Below, in pieces: positions 46,106 through 56,999 of a stretch of 64,000 nucleotides of DNA (positions within the stretch are counted from its first letter, which is position 1; each line of letters starts with the position of its first letter). Source of the DNA: Moniliophthora roreri. Taxonomy: Eukaryota; Basidiomycota; Agaricomycetes; Agaricales; Marasmiaceae. The translations under genes and the position numbers were made by a program. The notes beneath the pieces are model-generated. The model was not told the DNA's origin, searched no databases, and worked only from the letters and a program-made list of their open reading frames with translations. The stretch is taken from contig LATX02000089.1 of NCBI GenBank assembly GCA_001466705.2, positions 744,001-808,000 on the forward strand, written 5' to 3'.

Positions 46106-49100
46106 ATGGCTTTGACCACCAAAACCTTTTCGCTCTACGACCACATCTGCACTTTCAAGTCCAAGAAGAACTACAATGCTACTCGTCTCGCTCAGTATCT
46201 GATTCAGGTGCTCAGTCGTGATGCTTGCCTGACCAAATGGGAAGCTTCATCTCTGTCTCGGGACCTCGTCAGTGCAAGAGTTCGCTACGATCAGATCCAC
46301 GACTGGATTGGCATTGTGGACTCTGAACAGCACGCTAACGAGGCGGTAAGGTGGGATGCCTTCAGGAAGTCACCTTTGGTTCCCACCCAAAACGTCATAT
46401 CTGATGGGCCAGACAGGGGACACCGGCCCATCAGATTTGACGTTAAAATTTTTTTCTGGCCGCACACGGAAACCACCCTCGTATATCTCGAGTAATTTCG
46501 NAAATTTCAGCCCACTCACCAAGTCTTCCGTGTCCTTGCCAAAGTCCCTCTGGCAGTCCAACTCGGCATTCCCCGCACCGCTGATGTCATCAACTTTCTA
46601 ATTTTGTCGCTGTCACCACATCGGTCTCCCGAACATCAACATCACAAATATTCATCAATAAGCGCCTCTTGACATTAAATGTCCATCACCTTGCACTCTC
46701 AGCCCAGCTCTACCTGTTTCCCTTTCCGGAATCATTGCCAGAACGCCAGTGAAGAAATCTACTCCCCATCTAATTGGGTAGGTAATGATTCTCATATATC
46801 TAACATGTTCTATAGAATACTTTCAGAGCTTAAAACCCAATATCTGCATTGCAGCCACGCACTTACTGGAGCAGACTAGTACCACAGTGGCCAACCTTCC
46901 AAGCGTTCCAGTGGGAGCAACCCGTGAATGGCAGTACGTTCTCACCTCATTCAAGAGTTATTGTGTACTAACCCGTGCTCTCTTCATGTCATATAGAATT
47001 TCACACCCANGTCTTGTCCAAATGACTCGATCCTTAATACGGTTGAGTTAACAGCTAAATTCTCCACCCTCGCTATCAAGGTACACTCATTTTTTCTCAT
47101 CATCTTAGTCAATGATAAACTAATATTGTCTCGTTATTCTAGGTATCATCTCTGCTGTTCAATGTGGCGTGCTCAATGCTCGCTTCAGCTATCTCAGAAC
47201 CACACCGAAAAAACAAAGAAATATTAACCTACAATGTAATTTGCGATATGAGTCGTTCATTCCTGGTATATAGCCTCAATAAATCCCAGAATGCCCATAT
47301 GTAGATTATCTCGTCAATTGAAAAGGTAAGACTTCTCGGTACCATGGTTGGCCATTCATATTGATCACGGAATCTACAAACAACCTGCTGTTGAAACAGT
47401 CTCATGTTACCCTTGGTGCAAGCATCACTAGGGGCACTCGGAAGCAGTGGTATTTGCTCAAATATATTGATGACAGTCTCCCCATGTGTGTATGAGCTAT
47501 CCAGAGCGATAGATGTTGAACGAGAGTCAAAATGTTCACTGTGGTGATGCATAGTGATTCAGTGTGGTGATGAATCTATTTGACATAGCAACGTTCGCCC
47601 CACATAGCAAACTATATTCTGATTGCTCATAAGATTTTCGTGAACATTTTCAACGGTTGTTCAATGAAACACAATGTGCTGGGGATTTGACATAGAGCAA
47701 GACAAGTAAAATACCTCTGCACAATGGCCATGGTGATCATTCTGGGATCTTATATATACACCATATTTCAATGCTGTAAGTTCCCATGCGGGCAATCTCA
47801 TACTATTGTCATGAACATTGTGAAAATTCTGCATTTCCTTACTAGTATGGTTAAATACCCTCAATGAGGAATAATAATCAATCGGCATCGCATTCTTNTG
47901 AGTCTAATTCCAGTGATATTGCAAGGTGCGCACCTTTTAATCTACTCATTCTGCCCATGATGTTAATATGACTCTGAATATCCTACTTAGTTATGAAACA
48001 GCAAGACAAGCATGGGATAAACCTCTTAATCAGCATTGATAATTACTCTGTAGCAAAAAGACTAACCAACTACCCATGAAGATGCTGGTCCCAGTGAAAT
48101 AAATCTCATGGCTTGGAAGGTGTGGCATTATGGAGTCAGAGTCAGATGTCAAATTGTGAAGTTCCAAGGCATGACTGGAATATACTCCATAGTTAATATT
48201 ATAGAGTATGGACAGGTTGCTGGGCAGTGTATTCTGGCAAGAGATGACTTGTCATGATTCTGGTGGGCAAATGTAGAGATAAAGCAAGTTAGTGGAAGTA
48301 TTTTGCGGGACGTGGTGACAATGTACCTTGCATACAGTCATGCAGTTCACACCATTCAACGATCTCATTCATGCCGACTTAAAGCCCCAGGAGATACCAG
48401 TGACTGTGAACACAGAGGCAGGGTGAGTGTAGTGAAGAAAAAGAACAAAGTAGGTGGACATACCTCATCACTAGTCTGCTCATCAAGATCCCTCCCAGTA
48501 CAATTCTTCCCAATCCAGATTAGTATCGAGGATGCAATTGTGCATCATGGAGGTGGAGGGAACGCTTTGCTGGCGTTCCGGCGATGATTCCGGAAAGGGA
48601 AACGGGTAGAGCTGGGCTGAGAGCGCGAGGTGATGGACGTTTAATGTCAAGAGGCGCTTATTGATGAATATTTGTGATGTTGATGTTCGGNTGAGTCTAA
48701 TTCCAGTGATATTGCAAGGTGTGCACCTTTTAATCTACTCATTCTGCCCATGATGTTAATATGACTCTGAATATCCTACTTAGTTATGAAACAGCAAGAC
48801 AAGCATGGGATAAACCTCTTAATCAGCATTGATAATTACTCTGTAGCAAAAAGACTAACCAACTACCCATGAAGATGCTGGTCCCAGTGAAATAAATCTC
48901 ATGGCTTGGAAGGTGCGGCATTATGGAGTCAGAGTCAGATGTCAAATTGTGAAGTTCCGAGGCATGACTGGAATATACTCCATAGTTAATATTATGGAGT
49001 ATGGACAGGTTGCTGGGCAGTGTATTCTGGTAAGAGAGGACTTATCGTGATTCTGGTGGGCGAACGTAGGGATAAAGCAAGTTAGTGGAAGTATTTTGCG

Positions 49101-51106
49101 GGACGCGGCGACAATGTACCTTGCATACGGTCATGCGGTTCACACCATTCCGCAATCTCATTCACGCCGACTTAAAGCCCCAGGAGATACCAGTGACTGA
49201 ACACAGAGGCAGGGTGAGTGTAGTGAAGAAAAAGAACGAAGTAGGTGGACGTACCTCATCACTAGTCTGCTCATCAAGATCCCTCCCAGTACAATTCTTC
49301 CCAATCCAGATTAGTATCGAGGATGCAATTGTGCATCATGGAGGTGGAGGGAACGCTTTGCTGGCGTTCCGGCGATGATTCCGGAAAGGGAAACGGGTAG
49401 AGCTGGGCTGAGAGCGCGAGGTGATGGACGTTTAATGTCAAGAGGCGCTTATTGATGAATATTTGTGATGTTGATGTTCGGNTTCCAGTAATCAGGCTAG
49501 CCAGAATAGAGCGAATGAGTCTAATTCCAGTGATATTGCAAGGTGTGCACCTTTTAATCTACTCATTCTGCCCATGATGTTAATATGACTCTGAATATCC
49601 TACTTAGTTATGAAACAGCAAGACAAGCATGGGATAAACCTCTTAATCAGCATTGATAATTACTCTGTAGCAAAAAGACTAACCAACTACCCATGAAGAT
49701 GCTGGTCCCAGTGAAATAAATCTCATGGCTTGGAAGGTGCGGCATTATGGAGTCAGAGTCAGATGTCAAATTGTGAAGTTCCGAGGCATGACTGGAATAT
49801 ACTCCATAGTTAATATTATGGAGTATGGACAGGTTGCTGGGCAGTGTATTCTGGTAAGAGAGGACTTATCGTGACTCTGGTGGGCGAACGTAGGGATAAA
49901 GCAAGTTAGTGGAAGTATTTTGCAGGACGCGGCAACAATGTACCTTGCATACGGTCATGTGGTTCGCACCATTCCGCCATCTCATTCACGCTGACTTAAA
50001 GCCCCAGGAGATACCAGTGACTGAACACAGAGGCAGGGTGAGTGTAGTGAAGAAAAAGAACGAAGTAGGTGGACGTACCTCATCACTAGTCTGCTCATCA
50101 AGATCCCTCCCAGTACAATTCTTCCCAATCCAGATTAGTATCGAGGATGCATCATGGAGGTGGAGGGAATGCTTTGCTGGTGTTCCGGCGATGATTCCGG
50201 AAAGGGAAACAGGTAGAGCTGGGCTGAGAGCACGAGGTGATGGACGTTTAATGTCAAGAGGCGCTTATTGATGAATATTTGTGATGTTGATGTTTGGGAG
50301 ACCGATGCGGTGACAGCGACAAAATTAGAAAGTTGACGACATCAGCGGTGCGGGGAATGTCGAGTTGGACTGCCAGAGGGACTTTGGCAAGGACAGGGAA
50401 GACTTGGTGAGTGGGCTGAAATTTATCAAAATTACTCGAGATATACGAGGGTGGTTTCCACGTGCGGCCAGAAAAAAATTTTAACGTCAAATCTGATGGG
50501 CCGGTGTCCCCTGTCTGGCCCATCAGATATGACGTTTTGGGTGGGAACCAAAGGTGTTCTAACCTTGGATACTACTAGAAATATCTTCGGTTCGATCCAC
50601 AGACGGGAAATATATTCGCGCCATCACACCAAGAATCAATCATGTTCTCTCATGGCCATGCATTTCATCCTACTCCCCAATCCATCATAATTGGCCATAC
50701 CCGAAAGCTTCCTTCAGCTCAAACCATGGACTGCATTCAAGTTACATTTTCAATCGTAACATTTCTCGGACAGGCCGCAATTTACCTCAACCTTCCCATT
50801 GGAAGTGCAAAGAAGTTTCCACAAAGCATTCGCATATCTGTTCCATCATTCCTTCTCGCAGCATCTGCAGTAATCACTGCAGAAAAGAACACTAGTTATA
50901 CAAATCCTCAACTTTCAGCATCATCTTCGAGTCAGCGCTACATTGAGTTGTCAGACTCGGACTCAGATGTTGAAAAGGAGCTGATCGGCAACACAAGTAG
51001 TGACACTGGCACAGATATTGAGTGGGGCGAGGTGATCTTCACGTTTATTCTTGCCTTTTCAGACTCAAACTAACAACTTATACAGATTACTAGGCTCAAT
51101 GATTGA
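46106..51106 (+). CDS. Unknown protein, about 236 aa, with a transposon inside intron 1
   Basis: Exon 1 (46106-46345; MALTTKTFSLYDHICTFKSK ...) ends at a GT donor (GAGGCG|GTAAGG). The next in-frame exon is 50579-51031 (KYLRFDPQTGNIF ...), preceded by CTAAC and CTACTAG. A short third exon (51086-51106) ends the protein in ITRLND. All junctions are phase 0. The donor-side 25 nt plus acceptor-side 22 nt make a normal 47-nt intron once the 4.2-kb TIR element (46371-50556) is removed. Exon 2 has two moderately hydrophobic stretches (TFSIVTFLGQAAIYLNL, PSFLLAASAVITA) and an acidic Ser-rich tail (ELSDSDSDVEKE). I do not recognise the family. Confidence 0.6.
46371..50556. mobile_element. Element with 379-bp terminal inverted repeats, assembled length 4.2 kb
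   Basis: The left arm 46371-46749 begins CACCTTTGGTTCCCACCC. The right arm 50178-50556 is its reverse complement with the same length and only scattered differences. Both arms carry an inner hairpin (ATCTGATGGGCC ... GGCCCATCAGAT). The interior has no transposase I recognise. It contains three copies of a ~790-bp unit and five assembly 'n' bases, so the true length is uncertain. No target-site duplication is obvious (AAGT left, TTCT right). Class unknown. Confidence 0.7.
47899..50297 (+). repeat. Three near-identical ~790-bp units, joined at assembly gaps
   Basis: Units at 47899-48690, 48692-49481 and 49515-50297 all begin TGAGTCTAATTCCAGTGATA. The first two stop at GATGTTGATGTTCGG followed by 'n'. 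The stop point is inside the TIR arm, where assembly graphs break. These are more likely separate element copies or alleles placed end to end than a genuine tandem array. Each unit carries LIHADLKPQEIPVTEH, which resembles a protein-kinase catalytic loop (HxDLKPxN), but no other kinase motif is evident. Confidence 0.6.
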
Positions 51107-51252
51107 TTGATGATATTCGACGTATATACAAGTAGCATGTGGTGAACTATAGCGATTCTTTTACAGTGTATTACGATGCTCCGAAGCATGATTCATACGA
51201 TAAACGTCAAGAAATACCGATTTGTGTGAAAAGGCCAAGAAATATCAAGCTA

Positions 51253-52615
51253 TTACTCACTGCTGCCGTCGTCGACGGAGTCGCAACTGTGAGTTTTACC
51301 CTTCTTACTATTTGGACTCCTTTCCCTGAGAATGTCTGCTATTGCTGTTTGAGACATAGGTTTGCCATCGATAGTGAATTCTTCCCAGAATTTCTCCTTG
51401 CCTTGCGTCGTGTAATACTGGCCGATAAGCTGAGTCATAATTAGCTTAATCAAAAGAGAGCATAAGAAAGGAGAACGTACACGCCAAACATCCCAAGTCT
51501 TCCTGAGCTTCTTCCATCGCCGATCCTCCAGATGCTTGACCTTATGTTTGAATACTGTCGGCCAATGTTGATATGCAATCCCGTGATCACCAATCTTCAC
51601 GATACAGTCCTCCTCGTTGAAACCAGGATTGGCCTCAGACCACAGGCGGCCCAGTTTGTCCAAGTTTTTGTGAAAGGAGATGCTCGGCGGAGTAGGTACC
51701 TTTGTTTGGTCAAAGACCAAGACTTTCTCATGCTTGGTGCCCGGCCAGATGCAGAGCGTCTTCATTCTCGGCAAATTGTCGCCATCGGATGCATGCTCTC
51801 GCTCAGGAATTGGTCGCGTGGGTGGTTGGGAGGTGGTATTGGAACCAGTAGATATCACGGATGTGGTGTCGGGTACTGGAGCGACAATGGAAGATAAAGG
51901 TGGCACCGGATGAGGAGAGGATGTTGAGGGAATAATTGGAGGAGGTGCGGTAATGGACAGTGGGGCTTGATCTGTAGTATCTGGCATTTGGTGTGTCCGT
52001 GAATCAACCAACAGGTCCAATTTTGCATCGATATTGTTGATCCAAGTGGTGAGGTCCTGTTTGGAGGTATGCTGATACCATGTTAATCCTCTGGGACCTC
52101 GATGAAACAAAAGGCCTCACTAATTTGTCACCTGCAATTGGTGGCATCGGCTTGTAGTATTCACGGTGGCGACTCATGTATAACTTAATCTATGAGAAAT
52201 CAGTAAGCGAAAGCGGGGGCATAGACTATCATTGTAGACTCACATATGCCATTTCTGAGTCCATATCAGCTTCAGTACGTGTCTTCTTGACACGCTGTGT
52301 CGTAGTATCGGTAGGTGGAAGAATGACGCCTGTGGCTTCTAAACGCTGCTTGTATCCCCGCTTCGTCGAACTCTTCTTGCTTCCCGGTTGTTGTCCTTTA
52401 TGCGTACGCTTTGCAGCAGGTTGGTTGCTGGAGAACATTAGCATGCCGTGGCTCTGGTTACGATGATTGATGCCTCACCTTTTCCATCTCTGCCTGTCCC
52501 CACTAAGGTCCAGCAAGCTTTGGAGTAAATCAGACTTGTTCCCAGAAACCTTCAAGCCATAGGATCCACGGTATTGAAGGCATAGGGCCTTGAGCTGCAC
52601 CTCTGAGTTGACCAT
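51253..52615 (-). CDS. SAP-domain protein of a multi-copy family
   Basis: From ATG 52615 the first exon gives QLKALCLQYRGSYGLKVSGN then KSDLLQSLLDLS, a SAP-type DNA-binding helix pair. Next come a basic Lys-rich exon (AAKRTHKGQQPGSKK) and a short exon (SRHREYYKPMPPIA). A Pro/Ser-rich linker follows, then a folded C-terminal region: SISFHKNLDKLGRLWSEANP, WPTVFKHKVKHLEDRRW and, after an intron, QYYTTQGKEKFWEEF. It ends at TAA 51255-51253. SAP domains bind AT-rich DNA in nuclear proteins; the C-terminal module is not one I can name. The splice between the SRHREYYKP exon and the linker is unresolved (about 52060-52110). A decayed relative lies at 55.6-56.9 kb. Confidence 0.6.
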
Positions 52616-52663
52616 TGACCTCCTTTTAGTCGCGTGAAGTTCTAAGTGTAGTTGTGGACACGC

Positions 52664-52963
52664 TCACAGGTACACTCCCTCTGGCTGGTTCTCATCGATG
52701 CTCAGCAATTCAAACTTCTTATCCCACAACTCAGCCGGGATGTTTTTTGCACCCCGAGGCACCATAACATTGATTTTGGCCAAAAATGTGTTCACAGGCA
52801 CATAGAAGGCAGTGAGAACAGTCAAAACAGCCACAAGGCAAGCCAGAAAGCCTAGGCTGCAGGTGTAGCTTTCTTCAGCAAGCGAAACATTGATGGCGGT
52901 AGAGAGGGCTGAGATGGTCTGTCTGAAACGGCCGGCCCCTCCATCTTCAGTAGCAGCAGTCAC
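52664..52963 (-). other. Open frame upstream of the SAP-domain gene, uncertain
   Basis: A 99-codon minus ORF with one hydrophobic stretch (SLGFLACLVAVLTVLTAFYV) and ELWDKKFELLSIDEN. It may be an exon of a separate gene or of an extended first part of the SAP-domain gene. There is no domain evidence, so it is listed only as a candidate. Confidence 0.25.
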
Positions 52964-53652
52964 GATCAGCCTGTGTCATCTGATTAGCGAACGGGGTCTT
53001 GTCAAGAGCAAAAAATGTGATATATTCGGCGAGAAGGGTATCGAGCGATGGTGGTGATGGTGCAAATCACACAACGAAACCCGTGTTTGGCTATGGCATG
53101 GGAGGCAAAACATAAACAACATCAAAAGTCTGATAGACGCTGCGGCTATCATGTGAGCCGCCTAAGTGGGCTTCAAGTGTCTATCGGTGTGACCCGCAGT
53201 GTCTATTCCTCGCTAGAAGTATCTGATCCGAGTTCATTTCGGAAGCTATTGCGTATTTTCCCCCGGGGAATATCAGGTGCATGAACTATCATCATTTCTC
53301 CCTCATGTTGACGATTTGCGTACAGCGCCGGCTCTCATAGTCTTTTCTTGTTGCAGACATGATACAATTAAGGTGCTCATTATACTTTCTGTCTGCCAGT
53401 TCTCCACAGTTTAGCGTCTTTGTCTTAGCCATGTTCCTTCCGGATCCGTCAAGATTATGTTCGCTATTTTTCAGTTTTCCTCATTGTTATGCTTTTACCT
53501 GCCTCCGTGTGCCATTCTGTATTCAAGCATGTTGTCTGAAATATTTTTCTTTTGTTTGAATTTGAGATATGGATATTTAATTCAGCTGTACAATCATGAT
53601 TTGATTTCCTGCTATCCCTGCACAGCCCTGTACCCGTCCATCATTTGCTTTA

Positions 53653-53928
53653 ATGGCAGTAAGTCAAGTGGTGTTTCTTTTATCGCAAGTTAATCATGGC
53701 TATACAGGTAGCTGCTATGTAGTGCATCCCATTGTCTCTCTCACAGATAAACCAACAAAAGCTGCACTATGCCTAAGGTGTCAAGCTGTCAAAGCACCTG
53801 CTACACGAAGTTTGTACAGAAATTTGACATTACACAACCTTGAGGGATGTGTCGTCAACATTCTGCGAACTGTTTGTACCAACAGCCTGGCTGCAGCCAG
53901 TGTCATGAATTTTGATTTCAGATTGTGA
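53653..53928 (+). pseudogene. F-box-like fragment
   Basis: The phrase TDKPTKAALCLRCQAVKAPA followed by RSLYRNLTLHNLEGC resembles the 'cdkptlaalslvcrafr ... rlLYrnltl' segment after the F-box in agaricomycete proteins. It is isolated, with no LRR region following, and lies in decayed repeat sequence. It is probably a remnant. Confidence 0.3.
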
Positions 53929-55660
53929 GTTTGTCTACATCTGCTCTTATCGTTCTGATGTGTGATATCAAAGACTCGGTTCCTGAAGCAGAGAAACCAT
54001 ATCTGACGTGAGTTCGTATCAAGTAAACATCAGTATGAGCTCACTGAGATATTCCCCTATCATTCATATTGTCTCTATCCTCAACACACTATTGACGGTA
54101 GTCGTATAAGATGTATGCTATTCGGGTGCCTAGGTGTAAGTCATATGAGAATTTGGGCTTACAGACCTGGAGTGGCGTTGTAGTGTTATTTATTGCAGGT
54201 CAGCTGGACAACAATACCAATAGTAGAGAAGATGAAAGGAAAAAACAATCGCACCATCACTCGCTCATTCAATCCCCCCCTCGGTGCTGCAGTTCGTAAC
54301 GAGAGAAAGAGCGCTGAACGGCCCAGCATAAAATTCAAAAATTGATCAACATACCTATCCCTCAATGCTAATGGTGTAACACTGGTATGGGTAATGCATT
54401 GATGAGAGGGAACATGTGAAATAAAGATAATCAGTTATTTCATTGATCGCTGATTGATCGGCTAGCGTGACTTGGACTTTCAGGAGCCACGGTCCATGGA
54501 CTTGTATTGAACGTTACCAATTTTCTCGAACGTTCATGTTACCCTCTTCCTTCGCTTCACCTAGTCTGCTTCCTCGATGATATTGCCACAGAATGGCACT
54601 CATTACTGCATGTGGTGCATTCTCAGCGAACTGTAAGATTTCTGTACCACTCTGATCAGTTGAATTGACAGATGTAGCTAGATGTACTTGCTGGAGGACT
54701 CGGGTGTTCATATGAGGTGAAGTGTTAGCAATGACAGTGTCCGCAAGGTGAGTATCTTATAATGGTCTTTTCTTTCTTAGCTCTCGTTAGTTTCAACCTC
54801 CTCTCTCACAGAAGCAGCACTATCACCATGAGAGTCAGATTCATCACCGCAATCATCTAAAGTACAGTCGAGGTCAGAATATTCTCGGTACCAATTATCG
54901 TTCAATCGCCATCACTACCCCATGCTTTCGTTCAGTTACAACGAGCTGCTTCTTTCCAAGCCTGTCTTTGTGGTTAATGCTCCCTCACCATTCACCTTGT
55001 TACCAAGCATATCGATACGAGCATTCACGCCTTCCTGGTGCATGTATGTCCTCTAGTCATCATTCTCTAACTTAGAGAATGATGACTTAGGGTTAATGAA
55101 GGGTTCAGGGGGTTTAAGGTTCCATGCAACTCATTTCAGGCCACAGCAGCAGAGAAATGAGCAAGAAAGTTTCTAAAAGTCAAATTTTAAGAATAGTCAT
55201 AGATACAGAATGTAAGAGACACCTACCCTGCATCTATGCTGAAGACAAGATCCCTTGATCCATGCTGGCCAACCTTAAGCCCATCATTGATAGCAAGATG
55301 GACTAACAAGTGCAGTTTGCAGCTTGACAAGAGGTGCTTCTGTTTCACAAGTCAACTAGCTTGGACACTGCCAGCATGCTCAAGAAACTTACCCATTCCC
55401 ATTTCTGAATTTCTATATCTGATATTGTAGAAGAGAAAGAGATGTGTATACATGTCCCCTTTATGAAGCCCCTTAGATTCAGCAATCAGGCAAAAGAAGG
55501 CAAATATATTGTAGAGTATATGATATACTATATGCACATATCAAGAAATCAAGAAAAAAGAACCAGGCAAGATGGCAGCAAGAATCTAAATATTCTGTGC
55601 AGTCTTATGGTGGTCAGCAAGCACTTTGCTGACAGCTGTGAAAGACATGTGTTCACCCTT
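53929..55660. repeat. Gene-poor stretch with an inverted copy of the 12-kb repeat
   Basis: The segment 54460-54730 matches 11980-12245 in reverse complement, including the word TACTTGCTGGAGGACTCGGG. No gene is seen. A palindromic TCATTCTCTAA/TTAGAGAATGA pair lies at about 55057-55085. Confidence 0.5.
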
Positions 55661-56960
55661 GTTGTTTATGAATTCAGCCCAGAATTCCTCATCAGTATGT
55701 GGAAGATAATACTTGGCAACATGCTATAGATACTTATAAGTAAATATCTGAATACATAGTAAGCATCAAGGCTGCTTACCTTCCAGACATTATGCAATTT
55801 TCCTAGCTTTGCCCATTGCCAGTCTGACAGATCACAGCCTTCACCTTTGTGTGAGAACACCTGATCCTAGTACTTGTATGCAATTCAGTGACCTTGGATG
55901 ATAACAGGCATTCTGTGAGAATGAAGCTTGGGAGAGCATCATCCCAAACCCAATGAAGATCCTTGACCTTTTTGAAGGAGATCACAGGTGGGCATGCAAC
56001 CTCTCCACACTTAAATGTGATAGTAATGTTGCTATGAATCATGATTTTCCTGTCTCTCTGATTTGTGAACAGAATAATCATGGCAGAGCCATGATCATTT
56101 GTGGCTGAGGATGTCTCACTTGGATGAGCACTGCCAGGAAATAGGGAGGCTGAAGTAACTGTTGGTGGTGGTGAAAGCAGGTGTAGATTTGAATGGGGTG
56201 ATGAGAAAGCTGTTTGAATGGTAGTGTGTCAAAGATGATGGGGTAGAGTGTGAGCCATAACATGAAGAAGTCATCTCTTGATCTGAGTGATTGGCACAAG
56301 CCTGAATGAGCTCCTCTTTGATAGCAGTGATGAGTTGGGACACAGAAAATCTCTGAAATTGTAAACCCAAAGAGTGAGAGATAAATGCCAAGGGAACCAC
56401 TGTTGGCTTACCTCTGTGTCTGTATTCTGCAAAGTCAAGTGCTGAGATGGTCTTGGCTTGTAATATTCAGGGCATTCCTGGGGTAAATGGTCAGCCTGAG
56501 GTATTCAATTAGATGAGGTGGATTGTAGAGTTGATGATGTTCTACATATTTGAGATGTTCAAGTTCCTTGGCAGTCTTGAGTGTCTGTTGTGATCCATCT
56601 GTTTCATTCTTCCCATTGACCTCTCCCACAAGCTTGACATGGCATTGCTGAGACTGACTGGTTTTTCCTTTTTCATCTTCATTCCATCTTGAGGGCCATG
56701 TGGGGCTTTGTGAAAGCACTTTGTGCCAGCCTTGTTCCTGGAGATGTTCAGTACACATATCCCACTGCTCAGCATCTCAAAGGAGACTCACCAATCCCAT
56801 TTTCCAGGGTCCTCACTGAACTCAATTAATTTACACCTAGATGCATCTAAATTCAAGCTTGTAGATAGGCTGTAAGTCTTGCATAATTCTTTGAGTCCCC
56901 CAGCTCCAGTAAGCTTCAGAGACCATCTGTGAACATTGATCACAATGAATATCATAATGT
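55660..56960 (-). pseudogene. Decayed copy of the SAP-domain protein family
   Basis: On the minus strand GGLKELCKTYSLSTSLNLDA lines up with the SAP exon of the 51-52 kb gene. CPPVISFKKVKDLHWVWDDA lines up with SISFHKNLDKLGRLWSEA. VFSHKGEGCDLSDWQWAKLG lines up with VFKHKVKHLEDRRWKKLR, and YYLPHTDEEFWAEF with YYTTQGKEKFWEEF, with an intron in the same place. Frame breaks lie between these blocks, and 55.04-56.99 kb contains no CpG, so the copy is heavily mutated. Confidence 0.6.
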
Positions 56961-56999
56961 CCAGTACTTGGTTTGATGAAAACTCTGTTACACTTGTAC

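Noticed and set aside
46106..46495. 129-codon ORF as a complete gene
   Set aside because: Its last ~50 codons run through a GT donor and into the transposon arm; the real exon ends at 46345.
49085..49378. Protein kinase gene
   Set aside because: Only an HADLKP-like string is present; no glycine loop, VAIK or DFG motif, and the flanks do not extend the fold.
47899..50297. Satellite array
   Set aside because: All unit borders coincide with or lie close to assembly gap bases at repeat edges.
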